Below are positions 45,280 through 56,604 of a stretch of DNA of 64,000 nucleotides, one piece after another. The stretch covers positions 3,408,935 to 3,472,934 of the forward strand of contig NW_020312968.1 in NCBI RefSeq assembly GCF_003265705.1, read 5' to 3'. Below the pieces are notes generated by a model that saw only the letters and a list, made by a program, of their open reading frames with translations, had not been told where the DNA came from and searched no databases. Numbering within the stretch: position 1 is the stretch's first letter; every line of letters begins with the position of its first letter. Position numbers and translations under genes: made by a program. Source of the DNA: Callorhinus ursinus (taxonomy: Eukaryota > Chordata > Mammalia > Carnivora > Otariidae).

Positions 45280-46200
45280 GCTACAGGTTCCAGCGCCGGG
45301 GAGTGGGAGTGGGGGGCCGGGAGAAGCCCAGGAAGGCCTGACCCGCGGACCCGCGGACCGGCGGTTCCGGGGCCACGGCTGGGGGCGGGGCCACGCGGGG
45401 GCGGGGCTACGGAAGCCGAGCGGGTTGCGAGGTGTTTGGCTGAGGAAGTGTGCGCAGGCCTGCGGCGCTGGGCGGGCTCAGGCCCTCCACCGCTGGCCCC
45501 CCCCGCGCTCCCCACCCACGCCCTCACATATTCGCCCTCGCCGCCGTTCCCAGGGCGGAGACACAAGCTTTTAGTCGTTCGGCAGCTTCGGTTGGTGCGG
45601 TGGCGTGAGGGGCTCACTGCGGCGTGTGGTCGGCGCCGGCTGGGCCGTTGCGCGCCTACCCTCCCGGCCGGCCGTGGGGGGATTCGGGCATCAGCCGAGC
45701 TCCTGCCGGTGTTCCCTGGCCGGTCCCGGGTATCCCGGCAGCGCTTCGACGGCGGCTTCGCGGGACCCGCGGACCGGGTCGCAGCCCGAGCCCCGAGCGG
45801 ACGGCGTCATGAGGCACCTGCCGTACTTCTGCCGCGGCCAGGTGGTGCGGGGCTTCGGCCGTGGCTCCAAGCAGCTGGGCATCCCCACAGGTGAGCGCGG
45901 AGGGTCGCGGCCCTCCCCCCCCTCGGCGCACCCCCCCTCCGCCCCCGGCTCCCGGGGTTGGGTCAGGTGGGAGCCGGGACGTCAGACGCGGGACTTGGGG
46001 CGGGCAGAGTGACGCCCTCCACTCTGCTCGGCTCTTGCTTTGTTGAGGCGGAGGATCTTTGTTCGGATTGAGGAAGCTCGTCCTCACCCACCGCTCGGGG
46101 CTCACCGGGGACCGGCTTGGGGGGTGGTAAGGGCAGAAAGCCGAGCTGAGTTTCGGGATTCCCCCTTTCCCGCCTCCCTATCCAACCAGGCTAGAGCTGC
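45280..46200 (+). promoter_or_regulatory. RFK: CpG island covering the RFK promoter, 5' UTR, exon 1 and start of intron 1
   Basis: A GC- and CpG-rich block stands out sharply from the AT-rich surroundings. Two GC boxes (GGGGGCGGGGC) lie at about 45381-45407, followed by a GGAA (ETS-like) core near 45411. A GACGTC (CRE-like) core occurs inside intron 1 near 45978. There is no convincing TATA box, as expected of a housekeeping CpG promoter. The transcription start cannot be fixed from sequence alone and probably lies between about 45.5 and 45.78 kb. Confidence 0.8.
45809..45890 (+). CDS. RFK: RFK coding exon 1
   Basis: Encodes residues 1-27 plus the first base of codon 28 (82 nt). The start ATG has G at -3, an adequate Kozak context. 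The exon lies inside the CpG island and ends in CACAG followed by the donor gtgagc. It carries the glycine/arginine-rich nucleotide-binding stretch RGFGRGSKQLG. Intron 1 is 710 bp. Confidence 0.95.
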
Positions 46201-49200
46201 CAGGCATGGCACGCGTCATCCCCATTAAATGGAAACGTAATGTGAACCAGATTGGTTAAATTTCCAGGCCAACTGTAAGGTTTTTTTTCTCTTTGTATGT
46301 CTTGTTAGCAATTGGATGAGAATCAGTTATCTTTTTTGGTCTGTCTGTATTCGGTTCAGTAGTCAGGACCTGACTGTATGAAGAATTCATCCTTAGAAAT
46401 ACGTACCAGGGTTGTTCCTAGTCTTTGCGTTTGGGACCCAGCCACGTATATTTTGGAAAATACAGAATGGTGAGACTGATAATCATAGGCAGGATTCCGG
46501 GAAACTTATGAGCATAACAATTCAGGCTAGCCTTCCTGCGATTTTTATAAATATTTGCTGTGAAACTGTTAACACTCAGAATATTATTTCTGTTACTTAG
46601 CTAACTTTCCGGAACAAGTAGTTGATAATCTTCCAGCTGATGTATCGACTGGCATTTATTATGGCTGGGCCAGTGTTGGAAATGGAGATGTTCATAAGAT
46701 GGTGGTGAGCATAGGATGGAACCCATACTACAAGAATACAAAAAAGTCTATGGTAAGAATTATATTATATAATAATTGTATTATATATATATAAAGAATT
46801 ATATTTAGAAAATGGGATAGTAATTTAAGTTAATATTCAGTATTAGATGCACATAGAAATCATCAGTGGTATTCACAAATTGGCCAAATTACTGGAATTT
46901 TTGGCAGTTTTCTTGAAGGATTTTCAAAAGTGAAGTGTTTAGTTACTGTTTGGATTAACTCTTCGTCCTTTCACTTTCAGTGTGTTTGTGTCTTTCGATC
47001 TTAAAGTGAGTCTTACAAAATAAAGTGAGTCTCTTGTAAAAGGGGAAGTATAATTGGATTGTGCTTTTTGATCATTGTTAATCTCTGCCTTTTCATTGGA
47101 GAGTTCAGTCCATTTACATATAAGCTAATGACGTGTAAGGAGGGACTTCTGCCATTTTGCGGTTTTCTGTAGGCCTTACAGCTTTTTTGTTTATTTCTTC
47201 CCTTACTGCCTTTTGTTTTTTAACCTTTTTTTTGTAGGGACACATTTTGATTCTCTTACTTCCTTTTGTGTACTTTCTATAGAATTTTTGTGTGTGTGTG
47301 GTTACCATGAGGAGTGCATTTAACTTTCTACAGTTATAAAATCTAATTTGGATTTATGACAATTTTGATAGTTCATAAAACTCACAAATTACATCCTTAT
47401 ACATTGTGTGCCCAATAACATTAATATTTTCATGCATATATCTTTTAAATCATGTAGAAAATAAAAAGTGGAGTTTCAAGCCTAATTGTAATATTAATTT
47501 TTATAGCTGTCCATGTGTTTACCTCAACTGGAGATAAAAGTGAATTACTTGGGGCACCTGGATAGCTCAGTCGGTTAAGCGTCTGCCTCTTGATTTCAGC
47601 TCAGGTCATGATCTCAGGGTGGTGAGATGGAGCCCCTCGTCAGTTCTGTGCTGGGCATGGAGCCTGCTTAAGATTCTCTCTCTCCCTCTCCTTCTGCATT
47701 CCCCTTAAAAAAAAAAGTGAATTACCTAAGAGCATGTTTGATAAAATTGAGCTTGCTACAGTTGATATAGTTCATTCACCCTTTAATTAATTGCTCACCC
47801 TGCTAAGATAGAAATGCTTTCTCCATAGATGGTGCTTTCTAATAAAATCGCAAGGTGATGCTTTTTTTTTTCCTCTCAAACTACTTTGAGGGTGTACCCT
47901 TCTGCTCTTTTCGTAGTACCCATGCCATTAAGAGCTTAATCTGCTAGATAGGGCTGGATCTTGGTCAGGTTAAGTGTGTGGCAAAAACGAGTAGATCTAA
48001 ATTTCGTCCTTTTTGAAGGGTTTGTAGAAGTCTGTCACAGTTGGAAAACCACAGGGCTAAATCCTGGTACAAACAGAAATGGTGCAGAATTGCTTAACAT
48101 TGTGTTCAGTGTTTCTTAGTTTTGAGTATTAAGGATGTGGAAATTATTTGGAGTAGATAAAGAAAAGAACTAATACAAGAACACAAAATAGTTTTCTGTA
48201 GATGGGGAGGAAATGAAGAGTAGAGGGAAAGCTATTCCATGATAAATTTCAGGTAACAGGACTATTACTGTAGCAAGCCAGTGAAGGAATGCCTTCCAAG
48301 TCCTGCCAGAGTTAGAAGAAACTCAATATTCTATTGGTAGGAGGTTCATACTCTTCAGGTTTTCTTTTTCCTTTTCTTGCCAATATCAGATATCTATGAT
48401 ATGCCTGTTGAAGTCTTTTCCCCTTTTAAAAAAAAATTGGATTGGCAGTTTTAATTGACTTAAAGAAGTTCTTTAGTATGTCCTAGATGCGCTTCCTTTG
48501 TTGGAATATGTATGCAAATATTGTCGCCTTCTGTGTTGCTTTTTTTTGTTTGTTTTAATGGAGTGGTGTCTTTTGAAGAACAGAGGGTCTTAATGCTAAT
48601 ATAATCCAATTCATCATTTCTCTTTTATGGTTTAGTGCCTTTTATATCCTATTTAAGGAATCTTTGCCTACTCCAAGTCATAAAGATACCTTTGTTTTCT
48701 TCTAAAAACTTGTCTTAAACTTTTCTCATCAAATTGATTTTTGAGTATGGTGCAAAGTAAGGGTCAAAATTAATTTTTTCCCATTTGGATATTGACTCAG
48801 CCCATTTCTTGAAATACCATTCTTTCATGACAGCACTGCACTGTCACCCTGGGCATAAACCCTGTGACTTTATATGTGTGAGAGTCCAAAATGTGCTCAT
48901 ACAGGCTTGGTCTCCTGATCTGTCTTTGGGCCATTACCACATTGTCTTTATTTTCATAGCTTTTGTAATAGGTCTTGATTTCTGACTGTGTAAGTCCTCT
49001 ACTTTTATTTTCAAGATTTTGGGGGGATAATTTCAGCCTTCCACATTTCCTTATAAATTTTAGAATCACTTGACAGTTTCCGTCATTAAAAAAAAAAAAA
49101 AAACAACTAGGATTTTGACAGGGATGGCATGGAATATGTAGATGAATTTAGGAAGAGTAGACATCTTTACCATTTTTCTCAGTAATGTTTTACAATGATC

Positions 49201-51519
49201 ACTGTTGATGCTTCTGTCTTAAGTATCACTTCATATATTAGATTTTCTTAAGTCCTACACAAAATATGCCTCTATCACTAAGTTTCATGTTTCTAGATTG
49301 TTTAAACTTCTCAACATCCAGTGCCAACATCCTAGTCCAGTCTCAACCATCTTCTGTATTTGTTCTCTTAATTGGCTCTCCTGCTTTTGGGCTAGATTTC
49401 TTTTAAGAGTCTACTAAAATTCAGATTGCAGAACATCATCTACCTCCTCCACCATTTTGCTTCGACATGTCCTGTACCCATTTGTCAACATTGTTCCTTG
49501 ATCAGGATCCTGCATTGGCTCTTCTGCCTACATATCGGTCTTCAGTTCTGCCTAACCCTTGGAGGTTTCTATAACGTGGTGTTTGTCAGAGACACATGGA
49601 TCCTGATTAACCTTAGAAATGTTTTTGTTTTTTTTTTTTTTTAAGATTATTTATTTATTTATTTGACAGAGAGACAGTGAGAGAGAGAACACAAGCAGGG
49701 GAGTGGGAGAGGGAGAAGCAGCCTTCCCCCTGAGCAGGGAGCCCGATGCGGGGCTCGATCCCAGGACCCTGGGATCATGACCTGAGCCGAAGGCAGACGC
49801 TTAACGACTGAGCCACCCAGATGCCCCAGAAATGGTTCTTTTAATAGTAACCTCTCTTAATACTTTGCTCCTTACTTGGTGGTGTTTTGTTTTTTTGTGT
49901 GTGGTTTATTTTTTATTTATTTATTTTTTTTGCCCTGGTAAGACTTAACTACTCTGCATGTTAGTTTTTTTAAGGATTTTATTTTTAAGTAATCTCTGCA
50001 CCCAACGTGGGGCTCAAACTCAACAACCCTGAGATCAAGAGTCGCATGCTCTACCAACTGAGCCAGCCAGGCGCCCCTGCATGTTAGTTGTTTTTTGTTT
50101 TTGTTTTTTTTAAGATTTTTATTTATTTGAGAAAGAGGGAGAGCACAGAGGGAGAGGCAGACTCCCTGCTGAGCAGAGATCCTGACAGGGGGCTCAATCC
50201 CAGGACCCTGGGATCATGACCTGAGCCAAAGGCAGATGCTTAACCAACTGAGCCACTCAGGTGCTCCCTCCCCCCCCTTTTTTTTAATAAACAGCGAATC
50301 ATACCAGATTTGTGGTATAACATCTGCCTTACTCAGTTATAATGTTTATATGTAAGGTCAGGGGCAAGAACAGCACTGATGGAAGAATTCAGGAAAAAAC
50401 TGCACTTAGATTTTAACCTGACTTTAAAATTTAGTAAGCGTTGATTGTTTCATTTAAATTATCCCCACCATAAATGTGGAGACATATTTCAAATTTCAGG
50501 AATTCTGTAATTTGATGGTAACCTTTTTAACATTTCTTAATTCTAGGAAACTCATATCATGCATACCTTCAAAGAGGACTTCTATGGGGAGATCCTCAAT
50601 GTGGCCATTGTTGGCTACCTCAGACCAGAAAAGAACTTTGATTCTTTAGGTAAGTTCTGTCTAGGTCTTCTTAAGTATTACTGCAGCTACTTCTACTGCT
50701 TCTCCTAGTAACAGCATGGCAGGGGAGCAAACATTTGAGCATTTACTGTGTGCCTTACATGCATTAGTCCTTTCACCCCCACCAAAATAATATGAGGAAT
50801 TATTTTGCCCATTTCACAGATGAGGAAATTGGCAGAGAGGGATTAAGTAATTTGCTCAGGGTCACATCAGTATGTGATGGAGCCTAGATTCAAACCCAGC
50901 AGCAGGCTGGCTGCTTCTCTTCCCAACAGTGTGAAGTTAGTGAAATCTTTATTTCCTTTTCATACTTTAAGGAATAAGTGGGAATGGATGCTGAGATGAA
51001 TAATGGGTGCTTTGCAATGCTTAAAGTATAAGAAACTAAATCGATACTTGAAACAAATGGTATCAAGGATGTTAGTGTAGTGTGGTTGTTTCAATTCTGT
51101 AGAATTTGACAAATGTGAATACTGAAGAGGCTTGGTCACGGGTATTTCTTCCATTTGGTATTTGTGACATACCTTTGTGCTTATGCCTTTCTCTAAGAAA
51201 TTGCAAAAAGATCAGGGACATCTCTTGTGGACCATTGATTTTTACTTAAGTCTGGAAGAAGGGATAGAACAAACATTTATCAGGCATCTGCCCTGCGCCG
51301 AAGACGCTGCCAGCCTTTGGGTTTTTAGGAGTCCGAACAAAGGCGTGGGGCAGTTTTTCATCATTTCCCTGCTCTCTTCTCTCCACAGAGTCCCTTATTT
51401 CAGCAATTCAAGCTGATATTGAGGAAGCTAAGAGACGACTAGATTTACCAGAACATTTGAAATTCAAAGAAGACAATTTCTTCCAGGTTCCTAAAAACAA
51501 AATAATGAATGGCCACTGA
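45809..51519 (+). CDS. RFK: Riboflavin kinase (flavokinase), 4 coding exons, complete
   Basis: Transfers the ATP gamma-phosphate to riboflavin to give FMN, the first committed step of flavin cofactor synthesis; a cytosolic monomer in mammals. The joined exons 45809-45890, 46601-46752, 50547-50649 and 51389-51519 total 468 nt, i.e. 155 residues plus TGA, the length known for mammalian RFK. The protein begins MRHLPYFCRGQVVRGFGRGS and ends KIMNGH. The flavokinase PTAN signature (residues 26-29, Thr/Asn binding Mg-nucleotide) spans the exon 1/2 junction. Residue 79, the first codon of exon 3, is Glu and from memory corresponds to the catalytic base of the human enzyme. All introns are GT-AG. The start is fixed by an in-frame TAG at 45572-45574 with no ATG between it and 45809. 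No frame lesions are seen, so the gene looks functional. Identity comes from recognising the family sequence by eye. Confidence 0.97.
46601..46752 (+). CDS. RFK: RFK coding exon 2
   Basis: 152 nt preceded by acceptor ttacttag and followed by donor gtaaga. It completes the PTAN motif and encodes the core barrel strands, including STGIYYGWASVG and HKMVVSIGWNPYY, ending at residue 78 (Met). Intron 2 (46753-50546, 3.8 kb) is filled with repeats. Confidence 0.95.
46960..47480 (-). mobile_element. Old LINE-1 fragment in RFK intron 2
   Basis: cttaaagtgagtcttacaaa and ttcattggagagttcagtcc, then atttacatataagc, are reversed L1 ORF2 endonuclease-side sequence. Confidence 0.6.
47550..47712 (+). mobile_element. 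CAN-SINE, older subfamily, in RFK intron 2
   Basis: ggggcacctggatagctcag head; aaaagtgaattac duplicated on both sides. Confidence 0.93.
47726..48339. other. Unassigned part of RFK intron 2
   Basis: No exon-like frame or clear repeat. Confidence 0.4.
48340..49200 (-). mobile_element. Old LINE-1 (L1M) ORF2 fragment in RFK intron 2
   Basis: cagagggtcttaatgctaat, aggaatctttgcctactcca, gccatttcttgaaataccat-like and ccacattgtctttattttca stretches are reversed ORF2 reverse-transcriptase region; many stops. Confidence 0.65.
49201..49629. other. Unassigned part of RFK intron 2
   Basis: cctcctccaccattttgctt and similar text resembles an old repeat; no exon recognised. Confidence 0.35.
49630..49827 (-). 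mobile_element. CAN-SINE in RFK intron 2
   Basis: Complete reverse element ending gagccacccagatgcccc; imperfect agaaatg flanks. Confidence 0.95.
49967..50077 (-). mobile_element. Short tRNA-Lys SINE in RFK intron 2
   Basis: cccaacgtggggctcaaact, actgagccagccaggcgcccc; ctgcatgttagtt duplicated. Confidence 0.92.
50107..50268 (-). mobile_element. CAN-SINE in RFK intron 2
   Basis: Reverse element directly beside the preceding SINE, ending gagccactcaggtgctcc. Confidence 0.9.
50547..50649 (+). CDS. RFK: RFK coding exon 3
   Basis: 103 nt between acceptor ttctag and donor gtaagt. It opens with the Glu-79 codon and encodes ETHIMHTF, KEDFYGEILNV and GYLRPEKNFDSL, part of the conserved flavokinase fold around the flavin and nucleotide sites. 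Intron 3 is 739 bp. Confidence 0.95.
50722..50935 (+). mobile_element. MIR SINE fossil in RFK intron 3
   Basis: gagcatttactgtgtgcctt, catttcacagatgaggaaat and tttgctcagggtcacatcag are clear MIR core sequence. Confidence 0.85.
51389..51519 (+). CDS. RFK: RFK coding exon 4 and stop
   Basis: 131 nt after acceptor tctccacag. Encodes the C-terminal helix region (LISAIQADIEEAKRRLDLP) and the tail ending IMNGH, then TGA at 51517-51519. Confidence 0.95.
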
Positions 51520-53500
51520 TAAAAAAAATCATCTTACTCTTATTAATTCATTCACTGTTTTCTAATATTTTACTGCTTATAACTCCTCAGTCGTTACATT
51601 TTGAAAATCAAACATTTTCCTACAGCTGTGAATTAGTTTAAACAGTACAGTGTCTTTACCACATTATGTTTCAACCATTCAAATTAAACCCATCATGCTA
51701 TAGTCCTAAAGTGATTCATTTGGAAAATCAAGATTCTTTTTTATGTAATATGTTGATTAAAATTTACCACTAGAAAGGTCTTAAGTGTCTTGTAATGGAA
51801 ATGAGAATGTATATAAGTGTGGGTAAAAAGGCAAGTCGCTAGATTTGAGATAAGAACTAATAATTCTCATGGTACATACTAGTACGTATGTACTTATGTA
51901 GTACGTGCTGCTAAACAGAGGAGGCTTATGAAAGTAAATGTATTCAACAGAGGTTTGAGAGTTGATTATAAACCTAAGGGGAAAAATCCAGACTTTATAT
52001 TTTTGATAATTTGTCTGTTAATATATTATTGCAAACATGTAGACGTGTGAATGTTTTTTTTCCCTCTTGTGTGAAGTTTCATTGTTGTGAGTCATTTCCT
52101 TTATGAGGTCAAATCATTGCACTGTGTTCCATTTTGTTTTACAGCTGCCTCAGTTCTAATTGGAGACTCCCCCTCCTTACCATTTTGTTTACCTCCTGAA
52201 GTGGTAAAATGAGTATTTTTCTAATCTGTAGGTCTCATTTTTGTGTTGTTTAACACTTCTCCTTTTTAAGGGTCGATGTTCAATATTTTTCTTGACTTTG
52301 GTTCTTTTTTCCTTGAAACAATTGTCCGTGTTTTTTTTTTTTCCTATTCCATTTAGAATACCTTACAACTGTTCACTTAGACAGAAGATTGCATCTATAT
52401 CTACTATTCCATCCCTTCGCTATATAAGCAATGATTAAGTGCATATCCATATTGCATTTTAGGAAAAATATCCCCAAAACTTCATTAGGTTTCCTCAAGT
52501 TTAAATGAGCACACAGCAGTTCATTTGTATATACCATTTTCTTAAAGAACACAAAACATTTGTTTTCCCCCTAGGGAAGCCATTTAAGAACCAATTAAGT
52601 TATGAAAGTTGTTTATTTTTAATGTAATTATATGTTCCTGAGCAAATGTAAACTGTTGTAGCTGTGTACGCACAACGTGATTTAATGCTAAACAGTGCTT
52701 GTAGCTCAGGGGAAAGGCGTAAATGATAAAGTCTTAGTTACATAATCCTCATACTCTGCATTTTTTCTTCCTCCTAACTAAGAAGTAATTTTTGGCTACT
52801 TGAGACTCTTATTTATATTGGCAGGAAGTTGAAATCTTTGGGTATTTAGGAAATTAAGATTACAGATTGTTTGGGTCTCCTGAAACAGTACCTTTCATTA
52901 TTGTTCACTTAAGCACCAGATTTAGTGTGGGAAAAGGGAGCAGAAGTACAGAGAAGGTAATTTTAAAAGTAACTCATTATAATTCATTTTCCCTGATCTG
53001 CATAAATAGAGAACAGATTTTAAGAAAAATATAAAGTATGTAGAAAAACACCTAAAACATCTGGAGAAAGGGGAAGCATGGATAAAGTCAGTTGGATTGT
53101 GTTTTACTTTTTGGTGTATGAATTTATGGCAAACAATGTAGTATGTGTCTTTCTTTTATAAAAAGACTTAGAATATGTAATTTAATGTTAGAGATCCTAT
53201 ACTTGAAAGAAGCCGCGATTAGTGGCGTTATAAAGCAAAGATAAAAAACAGACATGGAAAGTGTAAAAACAGATTTGTGTTTGTTTGAATAGCCTGCTGC
53301 TAATTATGTCCTCATTAAGTGTGTGAAATCTTGGTCACCTGACAACTTGAAAATCATATATTGTGAGGTTTAAGAGTTAGTTAATAGTGTCTATACTTCT
53401 TAAAGTTTTGTATTAAGTATGTATTATAAGAAATGGCAGTAGTACCATTTTTGATTAATCTGATTTTAGGCCTTGAAATAAATCTAAGTGATGTTTCTTT
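51520..53500 (+). other. RFK: Probable RFK 3' UTR
   Basis: About 2 kb of AT-rich sequence directly after the stop, with no SINE or young L1 in it, unlike the rest of the window. A canonical AATAAA at 53477-53482 is followed within about 30-60 bases by GT-rich sequence (tgtgttggtttg, tgtctgtgtgtagg), the layout of a polyadenylation site. Earlier weaker signals (attaaa near 51684) could give shorter transcripts. The end point is inferred. Confidence 0.5.
53477..53482 (+). terminator. RFK: Candidate RFK polyadenylation signal AATAAA
   Basis: Canonical hexamer with a downstream GT-rich element; the next repeat (a SINE) begins about 240 bases further on. Confidence 0.4.
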
Positions 53501-53717
53501 CCCTGTGTTGGTTTGAATCTTTTGCCTTGTCTGTGTGTAGGTTCCTCATGTGCCGGCTGGTGGTCCCTTGCCAGTGTGTTCGAGAGCCTGACTGGCAAGT
53601 TGCAGGTGGCTGCTCGAGGGGGAACCTGCTGTGCAGTGGTAATTCTAGAACCAGGGGCTTTGCCTTGACAAACCCTTGTTGATGCCTGCAGCACAGGTTG
53701 CTTGGAGAGCATTCTAT

Positions 53718-53908
53718 TTTTTTTTTTTTTTTTAAGATTTGTATTTATTTAGAGAGCACAAGCTGGGGGAGGAGCAGAACGAAAATCTCAAGCAAACTCC
53801 GTGCTAAGTCCAGAGCCCGACACGGGGTGGATCCCACGACCCTGAGATCAAGACCTGAGCCTTAATCGAGAGTCAGACGCTTAACCACCTGAGCCACCCC
53901 GCCGCCCC
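53718..53908 (-). mobile_element. CAN-SINE, older subfamily
   Basis: Reverse element; tggagagca(t/a)tctatt at both ends. Confidence 0.93.
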
Positions 53909-53924
53909 TGGAGAGCAATCTATT

Positions 53925-54419
53925 CACAGGGTTCTCAAAAGCCTACTTTTCTGAGGGTGAGGGTCCCCATTATATTTTTAGTCCTAAGAGCCAGAGGACT
54001 AGAAGGCTGAGTTCCCTTCCGTAACTCCTGCTCCAAAACGGTTCTGCAGTCTCGGTGACTAGCAGCCCCGGGAAGGCCTGCTTATGTCTGGCGTATGCAG
54101 AGGGACACATGCTGCTCTTTCAGCACCTGTCCAGCACTGTCCGCACTGGGGGCTTACACGTTTGCAGCTAGGGCTGCTATTGGAACAGCTGGGATCAGGG
54201 AGACGTAAGCTGGAAGTTTACTAGGAACTTAGGAGGACAGTTTTGCTTTCCTGGTAAGAGTGCTAGCCTTTTCCTAGTGTGCTAGCCTTTTCCCCGCCCT
54301 GTAAATAATAAGTGAAGGTGCCCTGTAAAGAGATGCCATCAGAAGCAAGAGTTAGCAGCAAGGAATTCTGCAACAAGCTCTACAAAGATGACAGATACAG
54401 GGATTATCAGATAGAATTT
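53925..54419. other. Unassigned intergenic sequence downstream of RFK
   Basis: No gene or repeat recognised. Confidence 0.35.
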
Positions 54420-54860
54420 GACGTGACTTGAATATGTGTAAAGAAATGAGTGTTAAAAACGGTAAAATGAGGGTGTATACAAATTGAACGGAGGGGAGAT
54501 ACGTGGGGGATGAAGAAATAAAGGGGATTAAGAGGTACAAACTTTGAGTTGTAAAATAAGTCACAGAGATGAAAAGTATAGCACAGGGAGTATAAGTATG
54601 AGGACAGATGGTGACTACACGTAACGGTGGAACACGCTAGTAATGTACAGAATTGTTGAATCAGCATGTGGTACACCTGAAACTAATATAATACTGTATG
54701 TTAATTTAAATACATTATAGCTTTATTAGGGTATAACTGACATAACAGATTGCACATATTTGAGTTGTATGACTTGGTAAGTTTTGATATATGGATACAT
54801 ACTTGTAAAATCAATGTCAGGATAATAAAGTCACTCCCCGCCCCAAAAAAACCTGGGGAG
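54420..54860 (+). mobile_element. Old LINE-1 (L1M) 3' fragments
   Basis: 54540-54712 (aaaataagtcacagagatga, gtggtacacctgaaactaat) is an L1M 3' end. 54713-54860 (attagggtataactgacata, tttgagttgtatgacttggt) looks like a second L1M piece, probably in the other orientation. Confidence 0.6.
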
Positions 54861-54954
54861 AATAAGCATGAATTTAAAGTGGTATTCATATCTTCAAATC
54901 TGGAATGTCAGGTAAATTTAAATGTTTACTCTTTAGGCTGGAGGTGTGGATGAT

Positions 54955-55275
54955 TACAAGATGCCAACGCTGGATGGGAAGTTAATTTTTGTGCCCCGCT
55001 CCCCGGTGTGTGCGCGGGTGGGACCTCTGGTGGAGGGTGGAGCTGTCATGATGGGATTGCCCTTATAAAATGTTACCCCAGAGAACTTGTGTTCGTCCTT
55101 TCTGCCCCGTGAGGACACAAGGAGAAGTCAGCAGTCTGCAACCCAGGAAGCATCTCATCAGAACTTGACCATGCTGCCTCAGACTGGCAGCCTCCAAAAC
55201 TGTGAAAAATAAAGTTTTTGTCCTCTTTAAGTCATCCAGTCTGGGGTATTTTGTTACAGAAGCTTGAACAGACAG
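54955..55275 (+). mobile_element. ERVL-MaLR (MLT1/MST-type) LTR
   Basis: catgatgggattgcccttat, ccgtgaggacacaaggagaa, ctccaaaactgtgaaaaata and ggtattttgttacagaagct follow MaLR LTR order. Confidence 0.75.
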
Positions 55276-55825
55276 AGGAAACCTGATGTGAAGCTTAAAA
55301 TAGATGGCCTCCTCCTTCCCTGCACTCCTCTCCCTTCTCCCATTCCCGCCCCCCCCCCGCTCCTCCTCTGTCTCCCCTTCTCTTTTCTCTAATGGAAACA
55401 GGTGTGAGCCATTGGGTTGGGAGTGAAGAAGGTACAAAGGCATCATCTATAAAATATTTGTAATTTTTTGCTTTGGAACTAGATTTGAGATGTCAAATTG
55501 CCGTCCTCCAGGAGATTAGTCCTAATTGTGTTCTTAAAATCAGTGCCGTAAGCCAGTACTAGTTCTGTGGGTTACCCAGCACAGTGGGAGAGCAGAGCTG
55601 CTGGAGGGTATGGGGAAGGGGTGGCTGCCAGTCCCTGTACAGTCTTGAGCACTCACTATTGCTATCTGTGCGAGACCCTCATCTTTTTTGCTGGAATTTC
55701 AAGTTTATTGAAGGCTCTCCAACCAGTACAGAATTGCTATCAAATGAAGTTTTTTCTTTTGTTTTCAAACCCCTCCTGAACCCAACAAAACCTAATACTA
55801 CTATTCTGAGATTTCCATGTATTTC
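55276..55825. other. Unassigned intergenic sequence
   Basis: C-rich run near 55350; no gene recognised. Confidence 0.35.
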
Positions 55826-55837
55826 AAAACTAGGACT

Positions 55838-56013
55838 GGGCGCCTGGGTGGCTCAGTTGGTTAAGTGACTGCCTTCGGCTCAGGTCATGATCCTGGAGTC
55901 CCGGGATCGAGTCCCACATCAGGCTCCCTGCTCAGCGGGGAGTCTGCTTCTCCCTCTGACCCTCCCCCCTCTCATTCTCTCTCTCAAAATAAATAAAATC
56001 TTTAAAAAAAAAA
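55838..56013 (+). mobile_element. CAN-SINE, GGAGTC subfamily
   Basis: Plus element with ctggagtcccgggatcgagt; aaactaggact duplicated on both sides. Confidence 0.95.
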
Positions 56014-56026
56014 ACAAACTAGGACT

Positions 56027-56604
56027 TTCCCTGGCCCATAGCCTGACAAGCTGGACCTGTTCTCTACTGTTTGCTATAGAACTCGTTTGAGTACTTCTTT
56101 TGAGGTCTTAGAAGATGGAAGGAAGTGTTATCTTGGATTCCCTGCCCTTAAAGTTTCTTTTCTTCATTCCTTTTTACAGTCTTGCAAAAGGATTGATGAT
56201 AATGAAATATCTGTTATTGTCACAGCTTCACTACACTGAGGATATCATGGTTTTTGTAACAGCACAGTTTTAGAAGTCAAACGCAGGTAACTGGGTGCAC
56301 ATTGAGCATTCCAAAGAAGAGAAAGGACCCTGTTTCACCATAGAGCGTCAAGATATGAGTGGTTACATTCCATTTACTGACCAAAGGTAAATTTTAGCTG
56401 TTGTAGCAGCAGGAACTTCAGTGTGCTTTTACTTACATCATTTCAAGGTTCTTCACAGTAAGCCTGAGCCATCTAGCTAGATATTGTTACCACTCTTCAA
56501 ATGAAATGAAAACATCAACTCAGTCCAACTCAAGCTGTGTAGGAAGAAAGTTTCAGAGTTGGGTGTTGGGAGCCCAGCCTATTCCAAGAGGGAAACAGTC
56601 TTTA
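56027..56604. other. Unassigned intergenic sequence
   Basis: No gene or clear repeat. Confidence 0.35.

Noticed and set aside
45605..45811. Basic, presequence-like extension in frame with RFK from 45605
   Set aside because: The codon at 45605 is GTG, not ATG, and no ATG lies upstream before a stop; not a supported start.
45133..45894. Long overlapping open frames (up to 253 codons) at the RFK promoter
   Set aside because: They lie in the CpG island, where stops are rare by composition; no domain, and RFK reads in a different, recognisable frame.
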